Made by a program: the position numbers and the translations under genes. A stretch of 64,000 nt of DNA from Glycomyces harbinensis. Its GTDB lineage: Bacteria > Actinomycetota > Actinomycetes > Mycobacteriales > Micromonosporaceae. Every line of letters starts with the position of its first letter. Positions within the stretch are counted from its first letter, which is position 1. Below are positions 42,428-51,367 of the stretch, one piece after another. The stretch spans positions 124,001-188,000 of the forward strand of contig NZ_FNAD01000008.1 of assembly GCF_900101745.1 (NCBI RefSeq), in the 5' to 3' direction. The notes below the pieces were generated by a model that saw only the letters and a list, made by a program, of their open reading frames with translations, made no database searches and was not told where the DNA came from.

Positions 42428-42934
42428 TCAGGGGACCTTGGGATTGAAGTTCGTGCCGAACCGCAGGTCGACTTCCGTCGCGTGGTCCAGGATCTGCTGT
42501 GAGGTCGCATTCGGATTGGCCTTGTAGAACTTGTTCCAGTCCTTGCGGATCTCGCTCAAGTGGACGGCGCCGTTGACCTTTCCCTTTGGAATGCCGCGGA
42601 GGTTCTCGATGGAATGCATCTGGCTGGGAGTGAACCGGCCCTTGAACTTCTTGAGGACGTTCTGCTCGACGGCGTGGTGGACGACCACTTTGCCCTTGAG
42701 GTGCGGGTTCTTCTTGAAGAAGGTGGCGCGGTAGTCCTTCGACGTGGAGGTGCCCATCCGGGCGCGATGCGCTTTGCGCAGGTTCTTCGTCGCCTTGTCG
42801 GTGATCTTGACGTCCTTCCACTTTCCGCCTCCTTTGCCGGTGCGGAAGAACTTCGTGTTGCTGATCAGTCCGGAGATGATCTTGGCGCCCTTGGCGGTGG
42901 CCTTGCGGGCGGCCCGCGTGCGAACCCTAGCCAT
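42428..42934 (-). CDS. HNH/His-Me-type nuclease toxin of cassette 2
   Basis: 168 residues from ATG 42934; its start overlaps the preceding stop. The N-terminus is very basic (RVRTRAARKATAKGAK). The catalytic segment is KVVVHHAVEQ (His86/87), IENLRGIP (Asn111) and HLSEIRKDWNKFYKAN (His125), the H..N..H arrangement of HNH/GHH nuclease toxins. It lacks its own secretion domain and depends on the WXG-type partner encoded upstream. Confidence 0.78.
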   Translation of the reverse strand: MARVRTRAARKATAKGAKIISGLISNTKFFRTGKGGGKWKDVKITDKATKNLRKAHRARMGTSTSKDYRATFFKKNPHLKGKVVVHHAVEQNVLKKFKGRFTPSQMHSIENLRGIPKGKVNGAVHLSEIRKDWNKFYKANPNATSQQILDHATEVDLRFGTNFNPKVP

Positions 42935-43421
42935 TGAGCACCGCCTCGATCGCCATGTTGATGATCTGCTCGACGAGCATCGAGGTGATCATCTTGAAGA
43001 TGGGGATCTCCAGGAGCGAGGCGCCGAAGGTCACCACGGCCGTCGCGATCGCCTGGGCGATCTGGATGGCGAGGGTGACCAGCTGGACGATCATCTGGAG
43101 CTTGAGCGCCAGGACGACGCCGGCCGCGATCATCAGGCCGATGCTGATGATGTTGGAGGGCTCGCCGATGTCCTGGATGTTGCGGACGGCGGACTCGCCG
43201 TCCTCCCATTCGGACTTGAACGCGTCGATGTCGGCGCCGACGTTGTTGTCGATGACGGTCCTCGCGGCCGATTCGAGCTTGTCGATCGAACCGGTGATCT
43301 GGTCGGCCAGGTCGGTCCAGGTGGTGCCGAGGTCGAGCAGCTTCTCCTCGTCGGACTCGGGCCAGTCGTATCCGATCATGCTGAGGAAGCTCCGCAGCTC
43401 GGATGGCAGTTGCATACCCAC
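42927..43421 (-). CDS. WXG-type carrier protein of cassette 2
   Basis: 164 residues from GTG 43421, which has GGAG at 7 bases; the internal ATG 43415 is too far from it. The helical N-terminus (EEKLLDLGTTWTDLADQITGSIDKLESAARTV) and a W-x-D-G signature (KSEWEDGESAVRN) precede two hydrophobic segments (GLMIAAGVVLALKL; LVTLAIQIAQAIATAVVTFGA). Ends 8 bases inside the nuclease gene (AATGGCTAG), a coupling signal. Parallel of the 30614 gene in cassette 1. Confidence 0.72.
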   Translation of the reverse strand: MGMQLPSELRSFLSMIGYDWPESDEEKLLDLGTTWTDLADQITGSIDKLESAARTVIDNNVGADIDAFKSEWEDGESAVRNIQDIGEPSNIISIGLMIAAGVVLALKLQMIVQLVTLAIQIAQAIATAVVTFGASLLEIPIFKMITSMLVEQIINMAIEAVLNG

Positions 43422-43569
43422 GTTGGGGCTCCTTCGTGGAGGGGCGCGAGGCGTTCGAAGCGACGCTGAGCGCCTTGGGGGACACATAGCGTTATGCGGG
43501 AGTTGATGCGGGCCGGTGCCGGCGGCCGTTGTGTGCGAAGGGATCAGGGGAAGCGGGGATCGAGCGGGG

Positions 43570-43893
43570 TTAGACGCCCAGCTCGGTGAGGAACCGCCGG
43601 AAGATCTCGGCGAGCTCGCTGTCGTTGTTGTCGTGGTTCTCCGCCATCTCGCGCAGCGTGTCGGCGTAGTCCTGGAGGTCTTCGATGTTGGTGCTGAAGC
43701 ACTCGCTGATGGCCTCCATGACGGCCTGGTGCGCGAGGTCCAGCAGCGAGCCGATCATGTCGGAGCCGAAGGAGTCGGCCAGTCCCTCCACTGAGGACTT
43801 GAACTGGTCGATCAGGCCCTGGACGGTCTCGGTGGCGGCGTCGAGTTCGGCCGCGCCCCGGCGGATCGTGTCGGTGTCGATCTGCACGACCAT
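43570..43893 (-). CDS. EspC-like T7SS protein of cassette 2
   Basis: 107 residues from ATG 43893. Opens MVVQIDTDTIRRGAAELDAATETVQGL, typical of EspC/DUF2580 proteins, and ends with DLQDYADTLREMAENHDNNDSELAE, including a Y-x3-L/E region where the export motif sits. One base after the YbaB-like gene, so co-translated. Same order as in cassette 1. Confidence 0.76.
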   Translation of the reverse strand: MVVQIDTDTIRRGAAELDAATETVQGLIDQFKSSVEGLADSFGSDMIGSLLDLAHQAVMEAISECFSTNIEDLQDYADTLREMAENHDNNDSELAEIFRRFLTELGV

Positions 43894-43894
43894 G

Positions 43895-44299
43895 TCATTC
43901 TCCGCTCTGGAGTTTCTTCATGACCGTGCTGATCTGCGCGGACATGTCCCGCATCCGTTGCAGGCCCTGGTCCTGGATCCTGGCGATCGACTCGCCGAGG
44001 GCGTCGAGGTCGGGCGCCGGCACGTCCGCGGTCAGGGACTCGGCGCGGGCGTCGAGGGCCTCGTTCACGATCTTGCGCAGCGCCTCTTCGAGGAATTCGG
44101 TGCCCTCCTTGAGGACCCGCTCTTCCACGAACTTGAAGTTGTCGACGCGTCCGTCGGCGCCGAGGGTGACCTTGATGCGCCCGTCATCCGATTCCGCGGT
44201 GACGGGCGGGACCTGGTGGTCCTGCTGTTGCTGTCTGACGTCATTGAGGGCAGAGCGGGCATCGGCCAGCTGCTGGGCGATCTGGTCCTCACCGAACAT
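43895..44299 (-). CDS. YbaB/EbfC-like protein of cassette 2
   Basis: 134 residues from ATG 44299 with GGAGG upstream. YbaB core DDGRIKVTLGADGRVDNFKFVEERVL, with a helical N-terminus (DQIAQQLADARSALNDVRQQQQDHQ) and a long C-terminal helix. It opens cassette 2 exactly as its counterpart at 29874 opens cassette 1. Confidence 0.78.
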   Translation of the reverse strand: MFGEDQIAQQLADARSALNDVRQQQQDHQVPPVTAESDDGRIKVTLGADGRVDNFKFVEERVLKEGTEFLEEALRKIVNEALDARAESLTADVPAPDLDALGESIARIQDQGLQRMRDMSAQISTVMKKLQSGE

Positions 44300-44339
44300 G
44301 CCGCCTCCGGGGTTCTCAGTGGACTCGGTTCGTGACTCA

Positions 44340-44379
44340 GCATAGACCGGCCCCGCCACATTCGGGTCCCCCGAATGTG
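44340..44379 (-). promoter_or_regulatory. Promoter and operator-like inverted repeat of cassette 2
   Basis: On the minus strand TATGCT (44345-44340) lies 41 bases before ATG 44299. Eleven bases upstream of it is the perfect inverted repeat CACATTCGGG-TCC-CCCGAATGTG (44357-44379), in the position of the -35 element. A repressor or activator site is likely. Confidence 0.55.
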
Positions 44380-44499
44380 CCGCTCTACCAGCGCATTCGG
44401 CAACCTTGTTCACAGAGGGTCAGCGTCCCGATTCGCCCCTTGTCGGACCGGTTTGCGTTCAGCGCACCGTGCACTTGCGACACTCTGGGCCCGTTCGTG

Positions 44500-45570
44500 T
44501 CAGGCGGCGCCGCCGCGGAGGGGTTCGACGAGGGCCGGGTCGGGCCGGTAGTCGAAGTGCTCGTCGCGCTCGCAGCGCAGCCAGCCCTCGCGCACGTGGA
44601 GCCGCGCGACCTGGACGGTGGAGCGGCGCCCGCCGCCGGGGTGGGTGAAGTAGTAGAGGAAGGCCTCGTCGGGGCCCTGGGTGAGGGCCATGGCGTGGTG
44701 GCCGAGGGCCTCGTCGTAGGCGCGGCGGCCGGGCCCGGCCAGGAGCGGGACGGGCTGGCGGTGCCAGTGCTCCAGGTCGGTGGAGCGGTGGACGAGCAGT
44801 CCGGACCAGCCGTCGGTGACCATCCAGTAGACGCCGCCGAGGGCGAAGACCGTGGGGCCCTCCTGGGCCTGGTCGGTGACGGCGGGGCCGGCCGGGGTCC
44901 AGGTGTAGAGGTCCTCGGAGTCGGCGGCGTGGATGCGGCTCTCGCGGCGCTCGTCCTTGAACCACATGCGCCACTTGCCGTTCGGGAGGCGGTGGACGGC
45001 GGCGTCGATGGCGCGCTCGGAGTCGGTGTCGACCGTGGAGCGGTAGGTCCAGGACTCGAGGTCGCCGGAGGTGTAGTGGCGGATCTCGGCGGGGCCGGAC
45101 CAGTCCTCGCGGACGCCTTCGAGGTAGGTGACGTACATGTGCCAGCGGTCGCCGTGGCGGAGGATCTCGGGGGCCCACCAGGTGTTGCCGGGGACGCGGT
45201 CGAGGCCGGCCAGGGTGCCGGTGTAGGTCCACACACGGCCGTCGGGGCTGGTGGCGCGGCCGATGTCGGTGCCGTGGACCCAGGCGACGCCGCCGTCGGG
45301 CTGGTTGGCGCGGCGCTGGGTGTAGTAGAGGCGCCACAGGCCGGTGGCGGGGTCGTGGACGACGGTGGGGTCGGTGGGGCCGTCGAAGACCGGGTCGGTG
45401 AAGAGGGGCGCGGGGGCGGCGGTCTGGAGGACCGGGGCGGGGGTCGCGGCTTGGAGGTCCGGGACGGCGGCAGCGGCGGCCCCGGTGGTGTCGGCGTCGG
45501 CGTCGGCGGCGATGGCCTCGGCCGCCTCGGTGGCGAAGTCTTCGGGGCTCGGGGCAGGACCGGTCGTCAT
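44500..45570 (-). CDS. GH43-like five-bladed beta-propeller glycosidase
   Basis: 356 residues from ATG 45570. No signal peptide; a 50-residue Ala/Pro/Thr-rich N-terminus leads to the propeller. GH43-like Asp residues are at DPVFDGPTDPTVVHD (base) and AIDAAVHRL, with TWWAPEIL between them and QEGPTVF supplying the acid Glu. It thus has the three-carboxylate pattern but weak similarity to the secreted enzyme at 17276. Probably intracellular processing of arabino- or xylo-oligosaccharides. Upstream lies the second copy of the conserved non-coding element. Confidence 0.8.
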   Translation of the reverse strand: MTTGPAPSPEDFATEAAEAIAADADADTTGAAAAAVPDLQAATPAPVLQTAAPAPLFTDPVFDGPTDPTVVHDPATGLWRLYYTQRRANQPDGGVAWVHGTDIGRATSPDGRVWTYTGTLAGLDRVPGNTWWAPEILRHGDRWHMYVTYLEGVREDWSGPAEIRHYTSGDLESWTYRSTVDTDSERAIDAAVHRLPNGKWRMWFKDERRESRIHAADSEDLYTWTPAGPAVTDQAQEGPTVFALGGVYWMVTDGWSGLLVHRSTDLEHWHRQPVPLLAGPGRRAYDEALGHHAMALTQGPDEAFLYYFTHPGGGRRSTVQVARLHVREGWLRCERDEHFDYRPDPALVEPLRGGAA

Positions 45571-45709
45571 GGTTCCTCCAAGGGGAGTCGGCGGCCGGTT
45601 GGCCGGGCCCGGTGGGGTGCTTGAAAGGTAGCGGTTGGATAGCGTTTGCCGGAAGAGGGCTCAAGCGTACCGAGCGAACCCGGCGGCGTCGAGTGGAAAC
45701 GGGGAGTGA

Positions 45710-45790
45710 ATACCATCCCAAACCCCCACCCTCCCGGGGAAAGGTAGGCCCATCCTTCCGCGCGGGTACGACAGGAACCGCGCCCGCGGG
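45710..45790 (+). ncRNA. Conserved structured non-coding element, copy 2
   Basis: ATACCATCCC followed by AACCCCCACCC and CCCGGGGA matches copy 1 (17089) at 29 of 31 positions. The hairpin GCGCGG/CCGCGC around loop GTACGACAGGAA (45770-45777 GACAGGAA) keeps the loop while the stem changes. It lies in the 313-base gap 45571-45883, in sense with pxpA and antisense to the GH43-like gene. Confidence 0.45.
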
Positions 45791-45883
45791 CGGCGGTGTC
45801 ACCCGAACGTGTTCGTCGGGGGCGTGATTTCACCCCGTGTTCCCGAAGCGCCCGAATATCTCGCGTTCCGGTACCGTGAACAC

Positions 45884-46627
45884 ATGGACCTCAACGCGGA
45901 CCTTGGGGAGGGTTTCGGCCGCTGGGAGCTCACCGACGACGCCGCACTGCTGCGGATCGTCACGAGCGCCAATGTCGCGTGCGGTTTCCACGCCGGCGAC
46001 CCGGCCACGCTCCGCCGCGTGTGCGCGCTCGCCGCCGAGTCGGGGGTGCGGATCGGCGCCCAGGTGTCCTACAGGGACCTGGCCGGTTTCGGGCGGCGCG
46101 AGATCGACGTGCCCCCTGCGGAACTGGCCGCGGAGGTCGCCTATCAGATCGGGGCGCTGCGGGTCTTCGCCGAGGCCGTCGGCCAACGCGTCGAGTACGT
46201 GAAACCCCATGGGGCGCTGTACCATCGGGCCGGACGCGACCCGGTCCAGGCCGAGGCCGTGATCGAGGGGGCGCAGCTCGCGGGGGTGGGCACCGTCCTG
46301 ACCCAGCGCGGGTCGGCGCTCGACCGGGCCGCCGCGCGGGCGGGGCTGCGGGTCGTGGGCGAGTCGTTCGCCGACCGGGCCTACCTGGGGGACGGGCACC
46401 TGGTCGCGCGGGGAACGCCGGGGGCGCTGCTCGACCCGGAGTCGGCCGTCGCGCAGGCGATCGGGCTGGCGTCGGAAGGCATGGTCACCGCGATCGACGG
46501 GGCGCGCACCCCGGTTGCGGCCGAATCGATCTGCGTGCACGGGGACGGGCCCGAGGCGGTCGCGGTGGCCGCGGCGATCCGGGCCGCATTGGACGAACGA
46601 GGCATCGACGTGGAGGCATTCTCGTGA
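45884..46627 (+). CDS. pxpA: 5-oxoprolinase subunit PxpA (LamB/YcsF family)
   Basis: 247 residues from ATG 45884. LamB/YcsF hallmarks: MDLNADLGEGFGRWELTDDAAL, SANVACGFHAGDP, VSYRDLAGFGRREID, YVKPHGALYH and ICVHGDGPEAV. With PxpB and PxpC it hydrolyses 5-oxoproline (pyroglutamate) to glutamate with ATP. TACCGT (45871) just upstream suggests a near-leaderless start. First gene of an overlapping three-gene operon. Confidence 0.95.
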   Translation: MDLNADLGEGFGRWELTDDAALLRIVTSANVACGFHAGDPATLRRVCALAAESGVRIGAQVSYRDLAGFGRREIDVPPAELAAEVAYQIGALRVFAEAVGQRVEYVKPHGALYHRAGRDPVQAEAVIEGAQLAGVGTVLTQRGSALDRAAARAGLRVVGESFADRAYLGDGHLVARGTPGALLDPESAVAQAIGLASEGMVTAIDGARTPVAAESICVHGDGPEAVAVAAAIRAALDERGIDVEAFS

Positions 46628-47274
46628 CCACCGGAAGAACCACCGCCCACCGGCTCAGGCCGCTCCCGGCCGGACCGCGGAGCATCCTGATCGACTGCGG
46701 CACACCGGCGGCCGCGAGGTCCTGCTACCGGTCGCTCCAGGCGCGGCGCATGTCCGGGCTGCTGGAGGCCGCGGACCTGGTGCCGGGCGCGACCACCGTC
46801 CTGGTCGACGGGATCGACGAACCGGAGCTGCTGGCCGCGGAACTCCCTGGCTGGCCCCTGATCGAGGAGGCCGAGGCCGCGGGCGAGACCGTCGAGATCC
46901 CGGTCTGCTACGACGGACCGGACCTCGAGGCGGTCGCGAAGATGTGGGGTGTGGCGCCCGACGACGTGGCCGACATTCATTCTAATGTGGAGTACGAGGC
47001 GGCGTTCTGCGGATTCACGCCCGGGTTCGCCTATCTCGAGGGGCTTCCGGAGCGGTTCCACGTGCCGCGCAAGGAGACGCCGAGGACGACCGTCCCGGCC
47101 GGCTCGGTCGCGGTGGCCGGGCCCTACACCGGGGTGTACCCGCGTTCGAGCCCTGGAGGATGGCAGTTGATCGCGACCATGACGAATCCGGGGCGGCTGT
47201 GGAACGAGCACCGCGAACCGGCGGCGCTCCTGGTTCCCGGCACGCGCGTGCGGTTCGCGGCGGTGCGGGTATGA
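46624..47274 (+). CDS. pxpB: 5-oxoprolinase subunit PxpB
   Basis: 216 residues from GTG 46624, overlapping pxpA by GTGA. KipI/AHS1 fold: VLVDGID, VEIPVCYDGPDLEAVAKMWGVAPDDVADIHSNVEYEAAFCGFTPGFAYLEGLP and VPAGSVAVAGPYTGVYPRSSPGGWQLI. Length and motifs fit PxpB, the partner that forms the active-site half with PxpC. Confidence 0.94.
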   Translation: MTTGRTTAHRLRPLPAGPRSILIDCGTPAAARSCYRSLQARRMSGLLEAADLVPGATTVLVDGIDEPELLAAELPGWPLIEEAEAAGETVEIPVCYDGPDLEAVAKMWGVAPDDVADIHSNVEYEAAFCGFTPGFAYLEGLPERFHVPRKETPRTTVPAGSVAVAGPYTGVYPRSSPGGWQLIATMTNPGRLWNEHREPAALLVPGTRVRFAAVRV

Positions 47275-48161
47275 GCCACATCGAGATCCTGCGCGCGGGC
47301 GCGCTGACGACCTGCCAGGACACCGGGCGGCCCGGCTGGGGCCACCTCGCGGTGCCGCCCTCGGGCGCGGCCGATCGTCCCTCGTGGAGGCTGGCGAACC
47401 AGTTGGCGGGCAACCCGACCGGGGCGTGCGCACTGGAGACGACGTTGAACGGCGCCACGGTGCGGGCGCATCGGAACGTGACCGTGGTGGTCGGGGGCGC
47501 GCCGTGCCCGGTGACCGTGGACGGGCGGCCCGAGGCGTGGGGGCAGCCGGTGAAGCTCAGAGCGGGGTCGGTGCTGGACGCCGGGCCCGCGGAGGTCGGG
47601 GTGCGTTCGTACTTGGCGTTCTCCGGTGGGCTGCATCCGAAGCCGAGCCTGGGCTCGCACTCGACGTGCCTGCTGTCGGGCCTGGGTCCGGCCCCGTTGA
47701 AGGACGGGGACACGATCCCGCTGGGCCCGAGCCCGGCGCACCCGCCGCTGCCGACGCAGTGGCCGGCGCCGTGGGCGGGGATCAGCGCCGAGATCGTCAT
47801 GAAACTCCATTTGGGACCGAGGCTGGAGTGGTTCAGGCCGGAGGCGGTGGCGGAGCTGGCGCGCGGGCTGTGGATCGTGTCGGAGCATTCGAACCGGATC
47901 GGGCTGCGGCTGGAGGGGCCGGCGCTGCGGCGCGTCGACGCGGAGCGGGAGCTGCCGAGCGAGGGCATCGTGGCGGGGGCGCTGCAGGTGCCGCCGAGCG
48001 GGCAGCCGATCCTGTTCGGCGCGGACCATCCGACGACGGGCGGGTACCCGGTGATCGGTGTCGTGGGCCCGGAGTCGCTCGCGGCGGCGGCGCAGGCGAG
48101 GCCGGGGACGGGGATCAGGTTCGCGCCGATCCCGATGCCGTACTGGAGCAAGCGGGGCTGA
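47271..48161 (+). CDS. pxpC: 5-oxoprolinase subunit PxpC
   Basis: 296 residues from ATG 47271, overlapping pxpB by ATGA. AHS2/biotin-dependent carboxyltransferase-like: LTTCQDTGRPGWGHLAVPPSGAADRPSWRLANQLAGN, SYLAFSGGLHPKPSLGSHST and PILFGADHPTTGGYPVIGVV. It completes the pxpABC set. The following 267 bases contain long GC-rich inverted repeats that probably end the operon. Confidence 0.94.
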   Translation: MSHIEILRAGALTTCQDTGRPGWGHLAVPPSGAADRPSWRLANQLAGNPTGACALETTLNGATVRAHRNVTVVVGGAPCPVTVDGRPEAWGQPVKLRAGSVLDAGPAEVGVRSYLAFSGGLHPKPSLGSHSTCLLSGLGPAPLKDGDTIPLGPSPAHPPLPTQWPAPWAGISAEIVMKLHLGPRLEWFRPEAVAELARGLWIVSEHSNRIGLRLEGPALRRVDAERELPSEGIVAGALQVPPSGQPILFGADHPTTGGYPVIGVVGPESLAAAAQARPGTGIRFAPIPMPYWSKRG

Positions 48162-48428
48162 AGCGCGCGCCGGCGCTTGTCGAATGCGCTGCGCCGGTGC
48201 GCGCGCGGCCGCGCCCCGGCGCGCGTGCGCGGGGCCCGGCGTCGAGAGACGGCGGTTCCTGCGCGTTTGCGCGGAGCCCTCGGCTTCGCGCACGCTTTCG
48301 GGTGAACCGCAGGCGGATGCGGCGCCGGGGCGGCATTTCCTGTCGGACCCGGCTGCCAGGATCGCGGCAGACTGCCTTTCCCCTCTCGGGAGGGTGGGGG
48401 TTTGTGGACGGCCGACCGCGGCGGGAAT

Positions 48429-49211
48429 TCAGCGCCGCAGGAGCACCGTGCCCCGGTCGTGCTGGAGCCGTTCGGCGTCGAACTCGGGGAACTCCGCGGC
48501 CCAGCGGGCGGTGATCGCCCGCTCGTCGGGGCGGTCCGCGTCGTCCAGGACCACCAGAGCGCCCTTCGCCAGGCGCGGCGCGAGCACCGGCAGCGCCGGG
48601 TACCGCGCCTGCGGCCCGGTCTTCTGGGGCGGCCCGTCCACCAGCAGCAGGTCGACCTCGCCGTCCGCCAGATCGGCCGTGTCGTACCAGCGCCAGGCCT
48701 CGCCGTTGAGGTGCACGTCCGTCAGCGGCGCGTCCACGACCGTCGCCCACTCGCCGAGCCCGCGGTCGGCGATATCGGCGCGCGTCTGCGCGGCGTAATG
48801 CGGCTCGTGCTCCAGGGCCGTCACATGCCCGGCACCGAGCGAGCGCATCGCGTGCGCCAGCACCACCGTCGTCGTCCCCGAACCGCATTCGAGCACCTGG
48901 GCGCCCCCGCGCGCGACGACCTCGTCGAACAGGAACCGCACGATCTCGGGCCCGGCCGCGAAGTCGCGCATGCGCGGCAGCGGCCCGTCCGCCCCGACCG
49001 ACCGGTACAGCGCCAGCAGATCCTCGACCTGCGCGTACGAGGTGCGGGCGATGGCGTTGGCGGCCTTGCGGTTCGACTCGACGCCCGCTTCGATCGATTC
49101 GAGCCGCCGCTCGATGCCGCGCTGCGTCTCGCGCAGGTCCGCGACGGCCGCGGTCAGGCCGTTGAGCTGCTCGGTCAGAGCGATCAGCAGCATCCTGTCG
49201 GACGTTGCCAT
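48429..49211 (-). CDS. O-methyltransferase-like SAM protein with coiled-coil N-terminus
   Basis: 260 residues from ATG 49211 (AAAGGGG upstream). Residues 1-60 are a coiled coil (LTEQLNGLTAAVADLRETQRGIERRLESIEAG). The C-terminal Rossmann domain has VLECGSGTTTVVLAHAMRSLGAGHVTALEHEPHYA, WYDTADLADGEVDLLLVDGPPQ and APRLAKGALVVLDDADR, as in class I methyltransferases. The substrate is unknown. Confidence 0.78.
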   Translation of the reverse strand: MATSDRMLLIALTEQLNGLTAAVADLRETQRGIERRLESIEAGVESNRKAANAIARTSYAQVEDLLALYRSVGADGPLPRMRDFAAGPEIVRFLFDEVVARGGAQVLECGSGTTTVVLAHAMRSLGAGHVTALEHEPHYAAQTRADIADRGLGEWATVVDAPLTDVHLNGEAWRWYDTADLADGEVDLLLVDGPPQKTGPQARYPALPVLAPRLAKGALVVLDDADRPDERAITARWAAEFPEFDAERLQHDRGTVLLRR

Positions 49212-49288
49212 GGCGGTGCCCCTTTCGTCGGCGGACGACTGCCCCGCCACCACAGTATTGAAACCGGGAGCGCCGGCGCCACCGCCCC

Positions 49289-51367
49289 CTAGCGGCGTTC
49301 TTGGTCGAGGCTCGCGAGATAGGCGTTGTAGACCTCGTGCGGGTCGTCCTCCGGGTGGCCGGAGGCGGTGGCGCGCTCGGCCATCCGGTCGAGGCGCCGG
49401 CCCTCGCGGTCCTCCGAGTTCGCCCACTGCGCGATGAGCACGCAGATGATGATGAGGCTCGGGATCTCGCCGAACGCCCAGGCGATGCCGCCGCCCGCGC
49501 GCTGGTCGGCGAGCAGGTCGGTGACCCATGGCATCGCGATCTGCGTGTACCAGTCCTCGGCGATGAGGGTCGTGCCCATCATCAGCGTCAGGCCGAAGAT
49601 CGCATGGAAGACGATCGACACGAAGTACAGCAGGACCTTCGCCGGGTAGGAGAGCGGCCGCGGTTTCGGGTCGGGTCCGATGATGACCCAGAAGTAGAGG
49701 CACCCGGCGGCGAGGAAGTGCGCGGTCATGAACAGGTGCCCGAAGTGCCCGCGCATCGCCCACTCGAACATGCCCGTGAAGTACATGAGGTACAGGCTCG
49801 TCAGGTAGACGAGGAGCGCGATGAGCGGCTGCGACACGAACCGCGACCAGCCGCTGTGGATGAGCGCGAGCAGCCACTCGCGCGGCCCGCCCGCCCGGTC
49901 GGGCTTGAGCGCCCGGAGCGCGAGCGTCACTGGAGCGGCCAGGACGAGCAGGATCGGCGCGAGCATGTTCAGCGCCATGTGCTGGATCATGTGGGCGCTG
50001 AACAGGACCATCCCGTACTTGCCGAGCCCGGTCGAGGTGGTGAGGACGACGACGCCCCACCCGGCGATCCACAGGGCCGTCCGGTACCAGGGCCAGGAGT
50101 CCCCGCGGCGGCGCAGCCGCACCACGCCCGCGACGTAGAAGCCGACGAGGGTGATCGCGATGGCGCAGAACAGGATCGACGGGTACCAGTCGGTCAGGAC
50201 GGCGGTGAGGCTGACCGGCCCGGGCGTCGGGAAACCCAGCAGGGCCGTGTTCGGGTCCGGGAGCTCCTCGGCGGGCGGCGGCGTCACCGACAGGGACGAG
50301 GCGAGGCCGAACGCGATCGCCATGAGCCCCAGCTCTACCGCGGCGAGCCGCGTGAACGCGCCCCGGTCCCCGGCCTCGACCGCCGGCAGGGTGCGGCGGC
50401 GGTGGGCCCAGCCGAAGACGCCGCCGACGGCGAGCACCGCGAGCTTCGCCAGCGCGATCCGCCCGTACGCCGACTCCCACAGGTCGGTGAGCGCCACGTT
50501 CGCGACGAACACGATCAGGCCCGAGACGGCGATCGCGGGGTAGGCGAGGCCGGCCGCGAACGAGTAGCGGCGGGCGGCCGTAGCCGGGTCCTTGCGGGCG
50601 ATGAACAGGGCCAGCAGGCCCCCGGCCCAGAACGCGGCGGCCACCACGTGGATGAGGAGGCCGTCGACGGCGATCTGGTGGTTGCCGTTGGACGCCGAGT
50701 GCCCGGTGAAGATCGGCGGCACCGCGGCGGCGAGCGCGAGGGCGGCGGCGCAGGCCGCGCCCGGGATCGTGAACGAGCGGGCCGCGACGACGGCGGCGGC
50801 CGCGGCGAACAGCGCCGCCAGGCCGAGCGCCTGGCCCTGCTCGTACTGGGCCACATACGACCACACACCCGGGACGGTGACCTCCGAGAGGGGCCGCGCG
50901 AACGTGTTCGCGAAGTCGACCGGGAGGCTCACCAGCGCGAGAGCGGCCCACAGGCCGGAGGCGACCGCGCCGATGCGCAGCCACCGCCACGACTGGGCCG
51001 AGAGCCGGCGGCGCGCGCCCGCGCGCCCGGGCAGGAAGCACGCGGCGGCGATGAGGCAGCCGACCGCGGCGAGCATCGCGAGGTCGTAGCCGTACTTGAG
51101 CAGGCCCGCCGCCCACGTGACCATCGGGTCGGCGGCGGCCAGGCCCGGGAGTGCGGCGACGTCCACCGCCCCGCCCAGGTCCAGGGCGATCACGGCCGCC
51201 AGCAGGCCCGCGAGAGCGGCCGCGCACAGGGCCGGTACCCGCATGCCGCGACGCGGGGGCCGGCCCGCGCGCGCACGCGGCCCCCCTCGGTGCCCGCCGC
51301 CGCCGCCAGGTATGGTGGCGGCGGTGTTTTGGCTGGTCTCGGTCGATGCGGTCACGCATCCCAGCAT
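49289..51367 (-). CDS. CopD-CtaG fusion: copper handling and cytochrome oxidase assembly
   Basis: 692 residues from ATG 51367 (an alternative start is ATG 51244). About 15 membrane helices. The N-terminal half (60-350) is CopD-like with SNGNHQIAVDGLLIHVVAAAFWAGG. The C-terminal half (390-640) is a caa3-type CtaG with MIQHMALNMLAPILLVLAAP and HFGHLFMTAHFLAAGCLYFW. His-rich loops would bind copper for transfer to cytochrome c oxidase. Such fusions are standard in actinomycetes. Confidence 0.9.
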   Translation of the reverse strand: MLGCVTASTETSQNTAATIPGGGGGHRGGPRARAGRPPRRGMRVPALCAAALAGLLAAVIALDLGGAVDVAALPGLAAADPMVTWAAGLLKYGYDLAMLAAVGCLIAAACFLPGRAGARRRLSAQSWRWLRIGAVASGLWAALALVSLPVDFANTFARPLSEVTVPGVWSYVAQYEQGQALGLAALFAAAAAVVAARSFTIPGAACAAALALAAAVPPIFTGHSASNGNHQIAVDGLLIHVVAAAFWAGGLLALFIARKDPATAARRYSFAAGLAYPAIAVSGLIVFVANVALTDLWESAYGRIALAKLAVLAVGGVFGWAHRRRTLPAVEAGDRGAFTRLAAVELGLMAIAFGLASSLSVTPPPAEELPDPNTALLGFPTPGPVSLTAVLTDWYPSILFCAIAITLVGFYVAGVVRLRRRGDSWPWYRTALWIAGWGVVVLTTSTGLGKYGMVLFSAHMIQHMALNMLAPILLVLAAPVTLALRALKPDRAGGPREWLLALIHSGWSRFVSQPLIALLVYLTSLYLMYFTGMFEWAMRGHFGHLFMTAHFLAAGCLYFWVIIGPDPKPRPLSYPAKVLLYFVSIVFHAIFGLTLMMGTTLIAEDWYTQIAMPWVTDLLADQRAGGGIAWAFGEIPSLIIICVLIAQWANSEDREGRRLDRMAERATASGHPEDDPHEVYNAYLASLDQERR

